In this document: one piece after another, positions 42,048-47,994 of the stretch
How positions within the stretch are numbered: position 1 is the first letter of the stretch
How the letters are laid out: each line of letters opens with the position of its first letter
Source: CAUJGP01 sp964612425
GTDB taxonomy: Bacteria > Bdellovibrionota > Bdellovibrionia > Bdellovibrionales > Bdellovibrionaceae
Reading direction: 5' to 3'
NCBI GenBank assembly: GCA_964612425.1
Contig: CAZTDX010000023.1
Span: forward strand, 1 to 47,994
Length of the DNA: 47,994 nt
Position numbers and translations under genes: made by a program
The notes under the pieces: model-generated
Told to the model about the DNA's origin: nothing
Seen by the model: only the letters and a program-made list of their open reading frames with translations
The model's database searches: none

Positions 42048-42911
42048 TTATTTATTATTTTGATAATTGTAAAATCCGCGTCCAGACTTGCGACCAAGCC
42101 ATCCTGCCTCCACGTATTTTATCAACAAGGGGCAAGGGCGGTACTTTGGATCTCCCAACCCATCATAGAGTACGTTTAAAATAGCCAGACAAGTGTCAAG
42201 TCCCACAAAGTCTGCCAAAGTCAAAGGACCCATTGGCTGATTGGTTCCAAGCTTCATGGCTTCGTCAATTGCTTCAGGAGTTCCTATACCCTCATAGAGT
42301 ACAAACATGGCTTCATTAATCATGGGCATCAAAATTCGATTCACTAAAAAGCCAGGCATATCCTTGGCTGATTCTACAAAAACTTTACCCATTTTCTCAG
42401 ACATCACTCGAATCTGTTCAAAGGTTTCGTTCGAAGTTTGTAGCCCTCGGATGCCTTCCACTAATTTCATCAATGGAACTGGATTCATAAAATGCATCCC
42501 TGCCACCTTTTCAGGTCGACGAGTGGCCGCAGCCATTTTAGTAATAGAAATAGAAGACGTGTTTGAAACCAAAAGCGCATGAGCGGGTAAAACTTCATCG
42601 ATTTGTTTAAAGATTTTTAATTTTAGCTCCACATACTCAGTCGCGGCTTCAATTACAATATCACACGTTTTAAATGATTGCACATCAGTCGTTCCTTTGA
42701 TTCGACCCATGATCTCTGTTTTTTGAGCTTCTGTAACAGAGCCTTTTTTAATAAGTCGATCTAAACTCGTACGAATAGTATTTAATCCACGCTCAATGGC
42801 TTCATTGGAAATATCTTGCATCACTACATTAAATCCAGAAGCTGCCGCGACTTGTGCAATACCATTTCCCATTTGACCTGCGCCAACAATTCCTACACTT
42901 TTAATTTCCAT
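42048..42911 (-). CDS. 3-hydroxybutyryl-CoA dehydrogenase
   Basis: About 287 aa. The NAD-binding Rossmann motif GAGQMGNGIAQV lies at the N-terminus, and the C-terminal dimerisation domain has FLVNRILMPMINEA and GTNQPMGPLTLADFVGLD. SNTSSISITK and HFMNPVPLMKLVE contain the catalytic Ser, His and Asn of the family. It oxidises 3-hydroxybutyryl-CoA to acetoacetyl-CoA. I chose ATG 42911, with AGGAG about seven bases upstream; ATG 42926 would add five residues. It is the first gene of the three-gene operon with the hydratase and IcmF, and three 15-bp repeats lie upstream. Confidence 0.93.
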   Translation of the reverse strand: MEIKSVGIVGAGQMGNGIAQVAAASGFNVVMQDISNEAIERGLNTIRTSLDRLIKKGSVTEAQKTEIMGRIKGTTDVQSFKTCDIVIEAATEYVELKLKIFKQIDEVLPAHALLVSNTSSISITKMAAATRRPEKVAGMHFMNPVPLMKLVEGIRGLQTSNETFEQIRVMSEKMGKVFVESAKDMPGFLVNRILMPMINEAMFVLYEGIGTPEAIDEAMKLGTNQPMGPLTLADFVGLDTCLAILNVLYDGLGDPKYRPCPLLIKYVEAGWLGRKSGRGFYNYQNNK

Positions 42912-42930
42912 TGTACTCTCCTTCATTTAA

Positions 42931-42975
42931 ATTAACTTTGTGTACATTAACTTTGTTTATATTCACTTTGAGCCA
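42931..42975. repeat. Three tandem 15-bp repeats upstream of the dehydrogenase gene
   Basis: ATTAACTTTGTGTAC, ATTAACTTTGTTTAT and ATTCACTTTGAGCCA follow one another at exact 15-base period (42931, 42946, 42961). All share ATT-ACTTTG. They lie 20-65 bases upstream of the start codon, in the promoter or leader of the operon, so they may be repeated regulator sites or slippage products. Confidence 0.55.
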
Positions 42976-43001
42976 ATCCTCTCCCCTCAATTAGGAGAGA
43001 G

Positions 43002-43814
43002 TTAACACGCAACAATATACGCAATCCAACTCAAACAGGGCTCACCCACATTGGTCGCGCTAAAAACGCCATTTCCACTGCCATCACGCTTAGTCCCTTC
43101 CCAGTAAACTCGGGTATTTTTAAAACCCACATCCTCTAAAATGTCTCGTAACTCTGGAATGGTCCACATTCTCCAGTCATAGGAAAACACGCGCTCCATT
43201 TTTTCTTTACCATGCAGTTTAAAATTAATATTAAAGTGAGCCCGATGAGTGATGGGATCAAAATCCACTTGCTCCCAAAAATAAGTAAAATTTTTGTGCT
43301 TGGTTGATTCTTCATTGGCATCTTGGCACAAGCTTCCACCAAAACAGTCGACAATAAAAATGCCATCTCGATTTAAACTTTTCCTCGCTTTTAAAAAATA
43401 CTCTTTCATGCGAGCGCGCGTTTTAAAAACAAAATAAGAAAAATTTGCCGCCACAATAATATCGGCCTTTGGCAATTGAGGGCTTAAAACATCCTTTTGA
43501 ATAATGGTAACCCGACTTTGCTCCTCAACACTTAACTTTGGTAAGTAGTTATCCTTGCCATAAATGAGAGGATCAGGGTCCAAATCTATACCCACGGCCT
43601 TAAAAGACTTGTGAAGCTTCACCCATTCACAGGAGAGAGCAAAAGTTCCACAAAAATCTTCGCGAAAAACTTGCGGTAACTTGCCACGAATTTCTTTGTA
43701 AGTATCTCTGTAAAATTCCACATCGGTCTCAGCAGATTGAACAGCAGCGTGATACAAAGCATAGCGATCAAATAAAATCTCAGACTGCCCACCTTTTTTA
43801 TGAAGTCTACTCAT
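43002..43814 (-). CDS. Class I SAM-dependent methyltransferase
   Basis: A 270-aa protein with FREDFCGTFALSCEWVK (a motif I variant, with an acidic residue before FCGT), VGIDLDPDPL (end of strand 2) and ADIIVAANFSYFVF (motif IV region), then DGIFIVDCFGG. This is a typical small-molecule methyltransferase core. The C-terminal half has several aromatic strands (FTYFWEQVDFDP...). The substrate is unknown. Its start lies three bases before the E1-beta stop in the same direction, so it belongs to the ketoacid dehydrogenase operon, which is an odd companion. Confidence 0.8.
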   Translation of the reverse strand: MSRLHKKGGQSEILFDRYALYHAAVQSAETDVEFYRDTYKEIRGKLPQVFREDFCGTFALSCEWVKLHKSFKAVGIDLDPDPLIYGKDNYLPKLSVEEQSRVTIIQKDVLSPQLPKADIIVAANFSYFVFKTRARMKEYFLKARKSLNRDGIFIVDCFGGSLCQDANEESTKHKNFTYFWEQVDFDPITHRAHFNINFKLHGKEKMERVFSYDWRMWTIPELRDILEDVGFKNTRVYWEGTKRDGSGNGVFSATNVGEPCLSWIAYIVAC

Positions 43815-43817
43815 AAC

Positions 43818-44873
43818 TTAGGGCTCCTCTAAACAAATTTCACGGATAGCTTGTGCGATATCCGCTAATTGTGGAACAGATGCATCTTCAAGAGGCGCAG
43901 CAAGTCCAATCCCTGGTAGATTTTTCCCAGCTAAGACTCTAGGACGCGCGTGGAGATGATAAAATAATTCTTGGATAGCACGATACACTAAGTGCTCACC
44001 AAAATTAGTGACCTCAGTATCTTCATTAACCACAAGAAGTCTGCGCGTTTTTAAAACGGACTCTTTTATGGCAGCCCAATCATAGGGGTAAATCGTTCGA
44101 AGATCGATGACCTCCACAGAAAACCCTTCGCCCCTCAAGTTGTCAGCAGCTTGATTGCAATTGAGAAGTTGGCGACCATAGCTAACCACCGTAATTTGCT
44201 CGCCAGCTCTGGTGACTTTAGCTTTGCCAATTGGAACAAAGTAACCTTCTACTTGTGGCCATTGTGCTTTCCAGTCACTGCGATCTCCAATCGGTGCATC
44301 GATCATGGATTTTAATTCTTTTTCTGATTCAGGTTCTCCCGGAATCAGCTCTTCGCCTCTAACGCGCATTAAAGCTTTTGGGTTCATAAACAAAACTGGA
44401 TTAGGATCTTCAATCGCTGAGAGTAATAATCCGTAAGCATCAAGAGGCGTGGAAGGCATAACCACTTTCCATCCTACCAGACGAGAAGCCCAAGCATCAA
44501 AAGAATGACTGTGATAAATGGAGCCTCGAATACCCGCTCCCACCGGCGTCATCACCACCATCGGTAAATGAACATTTCCGTTGGTGACCCAAGCCGTATT
44601 TCCGGTCATTTTTAATAAATCCAACGTATTAAAAATATAATCGCAAAATTGAATTTCAGCCACACATCGCTCACCGGCCATGGCAATTCCCATCGCCATT
44701 CCAATAATTCCGCGCTCATCAAGAGGCGTGTTCCAAGCTGTTTTTAATCCCTGCGTTGCAGTAAAAACTCCTCCTAAGGGCGCACCAACATCTTGTCCAA
44801 AAATATCTTTCACACCCAAATGCTTTTCACCGTAGTGAAGGGCTAAACGAATTGATTGTGCCATGTTTGCCAT
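43818..44873 (-). CDS. Branched-chain 2-oxoacid dehydrogenase E1 beta subunit
   Basis: A 351-aa transketolase-like subunit. PLDERGIIGMAMGIA and EIQFCDYIF are the usual E1-beta motifs. GIRGSIYHSHSFDAW and SAIEDPNPVLFMNPKALMR are closer to the branched-chain enzyme than to pyruvate dehydrogenase. With E1-alpha it decarboxylates 2-oxoisovalerate, 2-oxoisocaproate or 2-oxo-3-methylvalerate and passes the acyl group to E2 lipoate. The start overlaps the E1-alpha stop by one base (TAATG). E2 and E3 genes are not in the window. It would supply isobutyryl-CoA to IcmF. Confidence 0.88.
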   Translation of the reverse strand: MANMAQSIRLALHYGEKHLGVKDIFGQDVGAPLGGVFTATQGLKTAWNTPLDERGIIGMAMGIAMAGERCVAEIQFCDYIFNTLDLLKMTGNTAWVTNGNVHLPMVVMTPVGAGIRGSIYHSHSFDAWASRLVGWKVVMPSTPLDAYGLLLSAIEDPNPVLFMNPKALMRVRGEELIPGEPESEKELKSMIDAPIGDRSDWKAQWPQVEGYFVPIGKAKVTRAGEQITVVSYGRQLLNCNQAADNLRGEGFSVEVIDLRTIYPYDWAAIKESVLKTRRLLVVNEDTEVTNFGEHLVYRAIQELFYHLHARPRVLAGKNLPGIGLAAPLEDASVPQLADIAQAIREICLEEP

Positions 44874-45982
44874 TAGAACTTTCTCCAGTCTGCATTTTCG
44901 TTATTTGCATAAGTATGATCCCAAACAGTTCCAGGATCAGGAAAGGGTTCTTTTCGAACGTCATCGGCAATTTTTTGTGCCTCACTCTCATAAGACTCAA
45001 ACAAAATTTGAGATTCTTTTGCTTTCAGATATCCCGCATCGATCAATTTTTTCTCAAAAAGAACTAAGCAATCATCTTCAGCTTTAACAAAGTTAGCGCC
45101 ACTGGCAGAGGAGTGACCATACAAACGAGAAACCATCGTTTCAATAAAGGCGGGTTTTCCAGTTTTTCGAATGTAAGCGATGGACTCCTGAGTTTTTACA
45201 TAGGACTCCACAGGATCATTTCCATTAATGGTGACGGCTGGCATATTAAAAGCTCTTGCGCGATCTGAAATATTAGTTTCTCCGTGCTGTCCCGAATAGT
45301 TCGTCGAGATACCCCAGCGATTATTTTGAACCGTTATTAACATGGGAAGCTCAGCCCCTTTTCGTGAAGACCAAATTAAACAAGAGGCAAAATCGCCTTC
45401 AGCAGTGCCGGCATCCCCACCCGTCACAATTGTAATGGCTTTTGAGCCCGAACGTTTTTGAACGTGAGCCGTACCGAGAGCTTGAATGTATTGCACCTCA
45501 ATGGGAGAAGAAACAGGAGCCACATTCCACTCAGGAAAACAATAATGGTTTGAAAAGTTTCGTCCGCCGGTGCATCGATCCGTTGATCGATTCATGATTA
45601 AGCGAATGGAGTCAATCATGGGCATCCCCATGGAAAGCAAAGTGGGAGTTCCACGATAATGTAAATGCAACCAATCGTATTGAGGGCCTTTTCCTTTATT
45701 GACTAACAGACCCAAGGGAACACCCCAGGCCTCCTCGCCAGGAGCACCGATCCAAAAATAGGCATCACCAGCTTTATAAATTTTAATCAATCGCTCTTCA
45801 AGCGCGCGGCTTTGCACCATCAAATTATGAATTTTTAATAGTAGACCTTTTTCGAGCCCATAAAAGTGGGGCTTTTTCTGAGTGGCTTTTTTAGATGAGG
45901 CTTTTGATGTTTTTGATACTTTAGAAGTTGCTTTTAATGCTGATTGTTTAGTCGTTCTTTTTTCAGTGCGCAATGAAGTCAT
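44873..45982 (-). CDS. Branched-chain 2-oxoacid dehydrogenase E1 alpha subunit
   Basis: About 369 aa. The thiamine-diphosphate motif appears as GGDAGTAEGDFASCL ending in TVQNNRWGIS. LHLHYRGTPTLLSMG and GGRNFSNHYCFPEWN belong to the active-site entry, and DRARAFNMPAV contains the conserved phosphorylation-loop region. An unusual N-terminal extension of about 35 residues rich in Lys, Ser and Thr (KQSALKATSKVSKTSK) precedes the fold. I place the start at ATG 45982, just after a purine-rich GAAGGG; an ATG at 45997 would add five residues. It is the first gene of the operon with E1-beta and the methyltransferase. Confidence 0.88.
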   Translation of the reverse strand: MTSLRTEKRTTKQSALKATSKVSKTSKASSKKATQKKPHFYGLEKGLLLKIHNLMVQSRALEERLIKIYKAGDAYFWIGAPGEEAWGVPLGLLVNKGKGPQYDWLHLHYRGTPTLLSMGMPMIDSIRLIMNRSTDRCTGGRNFSNHYCFPEWNVAPVSSPIEVQYIQALGTAHVQKRSGSKAITIVTGGDAGTAEGDFASCLIWSSRKGAELPMLITVQNNRWGISTNYSGQHGETNISDRARAFNMPAVTINGNDPVESYVKTQESIAYIRKTGKPAFIETMVSRLYGHSSASGANFVKAEDDCLVLFEKKLIDAGYLKAKESQILFESYESEAQKIADDVRKEPFPDPGTVWDHTYANNENADWRKF

Positions 45983-46118
45983 TCCCCTTCCCTTCAATTA
46001 GTCGTTTTCAATAATCGATGAATCATAATATATAGAAAATGAACTTTGTCGAGTTTCTTGTGGCTCAATCAGTCACATTCTATTGCCTCAGCATTTTACT
46101 TCGTGCTAGTTTCAAAGA

Positions 46119-47009
46119 ATGAGTAAAACGACATCAAATTTATCAAATCAAGAGTCATCACTGTCACATTTTCAACCATTAAAACCGGTCACGCTCAACA
46201 CACCGAGTGGTATCATTGAGTGGGGAAATCGAAAAAATTGGGTTTTATTTGCAGGCCCCGATATTATCGAAGATGAAGGTTTAGTTCTTGAAGTGGCCCA
46301 AGAATTAAAAAAACTAAGTGCACAAAAAGGAATTCCTTGGATTCTGAAGTGCTCTTACGACAAAGCCAACCGTCAAAGCTTAGGGAGTTTTCGTGGTCCC
46401 GGTTTTAAAGCAGCCCTTGAGCAATTAGGTCGCATTAAATCAAAAGTAGGATGCGCGCTCCTCACTGACGTGCATGAAACAATTCAGGTTGAGGCTGTGG
46501 CTGAAATTGCAGATGTGATTCAAATTCCGGCTTTTTTATGTCGTCAAACAGACTTAGTTGTCGAAGTGGCCAAGACAAAAAAAGTGATGCACATCAAGAA
46601 AGGTCAGTTTATGGCCCCTTGGGATATGGGAGCCATCGTAAAAAAAGCTGAAACACAAGGAAACGATAAAGTGTTGTTGTGCGAAAGAGGTTCTTCCTTT
46701 GGTTACAACCGACTCATCAATGATATGACCGGTCTGGTTGAAATGCGCACGTTTGGTAAACCCGTTATTATGGACATCACGCACTCAACGCAAATGCCGG
46801 GCGCAAACAACGGCACAAGCGGCGGACGACGGGACTTAGCTCCGGCACTCGCGCGAGCAGCTATGGGTGTTGGTGTGGATGGAATTTTTGTGGAAACTCA
46901 TCCCAACCCTGAGGCCGCCCTCTGTGATGGCCCGACTTCCATTTTCTTAAATCAAATGCCAACACTCATTGATCAAATCGATCGAATTTGGAAAACCCAC
47001 TCATTATGA
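46119..47009 (+). CDS. kdsA: 3-deoxy-8-phosphooctulonate synthase (KdsA)
   Basis: A 296-aa aldolase-fold enzyme that condenses phosphoenolpyruvate and arabinose-5-phosphate to Kdo-8-phosphate for LPS. Characteristic blocks are SYDKANRQSLGSFRGPG, LLTDVHE, IQIPAFLCRQTDL, IKKGQFMAPWDM, ERGSSFGYN, DITHSTQMPG and FVETHPNPEAALCDG. The metal ligands His, Glu and Asp of the last three blocks are present. However, the usual Cys (metal type) or Asn (non-metal type) in AGPxxIE is Asp48 (AGPDIIEDEG). The N-terminus is about 25 residues longer than usual. The divergent E1-alpha gene starts about 135 bases away. Assignment is secure from overall conservation. Confidence 0.94.
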   Translation: MSKTTSNLSNQESSLSHFQPLKPVTLNTPSGIIEWGNRKNWVLFAGPDIIEDEGLVLEVAQELKKLSAQKGIPWILKCSYDKANRQSLGSFRGPGFKAALEQLGRIKSKVGCALLTDVHETIQVEAVAEIADVIQIPAFLCRQTDLVVEVAKTKKVMHIKKGQFMAPWDMGAIVKKAETQGNDKVLLCERGSSFGYNRLINDMTGLVEMRTFGKPVIMDITHSTQMPGANNGTSGGRRDLAPALARAAMGVGVDGIFVETHPNPEAALCDGPTSIFLNQMPTLIDQIDRIWKTHSL

Positions 47010-47218
47010 GTTATAGTTTGTTTCTTATTTTTATGATTGGCTCACTGATTGTCTATGGCTTGATGTTTTGGATGTGGGTTGAAAAATGGGTTTCTCTCAA
47101 ACTTATTCTTGGTGTTGTCACATTAAAATTTATCATCACCGTGGGCTGGGCCTATGGAGTTCGAGTTAAAAACATTCTCCAGCGCCACAAAAAAAATCCC
47201 CCTCCTGATGAGAATTAA
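47006..47218 (+). CDS. Small two-helix membrane protein (70 aa)
   Basis: ATG 47006 overlaps the kdsA stop as ATGA. The product has two transmembrane helices (SLFLIFMIGSLIVYGLMFWMW and LKLILGVVTLKFIITVGWAYG) and a basic, Pro-rich C-terminal tail (RHKKNPPPDEN). Family unknown. Translational coupling to kdsA suggests an envelope role. The frame is open back to 46988, but those residues lie inside kdsA. Confidence 0.55.
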   Translation: MSYSLFLIFMIGSLIVYGLMFWMWVEKWVSLKLILGVVTLKFIITVGWAYGVRVKNILQRHKKNPPPDEN

Positions 47219-47288
47219 TCTTGTCTGCAAAGACCAAGTTTAATCACTTAACAGCTGGTTATTATTTTACAGCTCTTAGGAGTTTTAA

Positions 47289-47969
47289 ATGCCTTTAATA
47301 AAATATGTGATTTTAATTTATATTTTAATTTTTAGTCTTAACAATATTTATGCTAGTGAGGGTTTTTATTTTTACGATGACATTCCTAAAAATGTTACTG
47401 GTTTAGCTAAGTCGAATACCATTGAAAAAACCTTACTTGCTTCTGGGGCTTTTTCATTAAAACGAGATCGAAAACTTAATAAAATAGATACTCAGAATTA
47501 TTTCATTCAGAAATGCAAAGACCCGAGAATTAGTTTGTGGTTTGAGTCAGACTGTAAAAAAGTCAATGAATGTATTAGTTCTAAAGTTGAAAACTGTAAT
47601 TTTGAGTCTGTTAGTTATTGCAGTGGAGTTGTTGTTGAAATAAAAAATAAAACTTATTTTGCTACAGCGAAGCACTGTGGAACCTCCAGCCCTCTTTTTA
47701 AAGCCAAATTTTTATCTAAAAATAAAAAAAGTATAATTGAAGTTCCCTTAGTAAAAACTCCTCAAAGTGAAAAATCGCTACCTTATGATATCGCCTTATA
47801 TGACATTCCAAATTGGATTTCTTTAAATAGAAAGGCTGTTAAGCTGTCCTTTAAAATTTCTAATAATGAGCCAGTTTTTTCTGTTGGGTTTCCGTTTACA
47901 GTATATCGAACTGAAAAGAATGGACAATATAGTGATGCTTTAATGCCGTTCACTTTTCCCTCGGTATAG
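47289..47969 (+). CDS. Trypsin-like exported protein lacking the catalytic serine region
   Basis: A 226-aa protein with signal peptide (IKYVILIYILIFSLNNIYA-SE). YCSGVVVEIKNKTYFATAKHCG matches the His box of S1 proteases and SLPYDIALYDIP the Asp box. The frame stops at TAG 47967 after VGFPFTVYRTEKNGQYSDALMPFTFPSV, before any GDSGG. Either a frameshift truncates the gene just before the Ser region, or this is a pseudo-protease. AGGAG precedes ATG 47289. The window ends 25 bases later, so the missing part cannot be checked. Confidence 0.6.
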   Translation: MPLIKYVILIYILIFSLNNIYASEGFYFYDDIPKNVTGLAKSNTIEKTLLASGAFSLKRDRKLNKIDTQNYFIQKCKDPRISLWFESDCKKVNECISSKVENCNFESVSYCSGVVVEIKNKTYFATAKHCGTSSPLFKAKFLSKNKKSIIEVPLVKTPQSEKSLPYDIALYDIPNWISLNRKAVKLSFKISNNEPVFSVGFPFTVYRTEKNGQYSDALMPFTFPSV

Positions 47970-47994
47970 TTGAAGCAGAAGGGTAGACTTTCCT

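Noticed and set aside
1..47994. CRISPR arrays, insertion sequences, rRNA genes
   Set aside because: No regularly spaced repeat of CRISPR length, no transposase motif or terminal-inverted-repeat pair, and no rRNA-like sequence was found on either strand.

Overview
The window joins two kinds of DNA at a tRNA-His gene (28844-28920, minus strand). Left of it, about 28.8 kb looks like one end of an integrated conjugative element. Right of it is AT-richer, tightly packed housekeeping sequence. LPS synthesis (KdsA), a fused B12-dependent isobutyryl-CoA mutase, secreted trypsin-like proteases and a sigma54 activator point to a Gram-negative bacterium. I lean to a Bdellovibrio-like (Bdellovibrionota or delta-proteobacterial) host, but no rRNA or marker gene here proves that.

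Region 1 (1-1825, minus) is the start of a transfer operon: four small proteins, a VirB2/TrbC-like pilin, a TraL-like membrane protein and the N-terminus of a TraC/VirB4 ATPase cut by the window edge. An 18-bp palindromic operator lies just upstream. Region 2 (2321-17302, minus) is a six-gene, nearly gapless operon: excisionase-type HTH regulator, 1764-aa DEAD/DEAH helicase with a C-terminal DUF1998 zinc module (DruE-like), SNF2 helicase (DrmD-like), Eco57I/PglX-like adenine methylase (DrmMI-like), HNH nuclease and DUF262/GmrSD-like nuclease. It reads as an anti-phage island combining Druantia, class 1 DISARM and type IV restriction parts. Region 3 (17522-23525, minus) is a five-gene operon: NtrC-type response regulator, exported 117-aa protein, solitary family-5 peptide-binding protein, stand-alone YcaO and hybrid histidine kinase. 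A very good sigma54 promoter and a long inverted repeat precede it, so the regulator probably activates its own operon. Region 4 (24106-28472) holds a three-gene operon of unknown function, a stand-alone OLD-type ATPase-TOPRIM nuclease, a CoiA-like pseudogene with two amber codons and a 56-aa membrane protein gene. Between that gene and the tRNA lie three 11-bp-spaced direct repeats, an inverted repeat and a fragment resembling a tRNA 3' end, as expected near an attachment site.

Region 5 (29128-37706) holds a LysR regulator divergent from a membrane-anchored protein, a secreted S1 protease, two small exported proteins, and a cluster of ferritin-like protein, NodU/CmcH-type carbamoyltransferase, DUF5989 peptide and SGNH hydrolase. 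Region 6 (37951-45982, minus) carries branched-chain ketoacid dehydrogenase E1-alpha and E1-beta, a methyltransferase, 3-hydroxyacyl-CoA dehydrogenase, enoyl-CoA hydratase and IcmF. Together these suggest valine breakdown through isobutyryl-CoA to butyryl-CoA and beta-oxidation. Region 7 (46119-47969, plus) has kdsA with an unusual Asp at the metal-ligand position, a small membrane protein and a trypsin-like protein that ends before its catalytic serine.

Functions are assigned from motifs read by eye; no database search was run.
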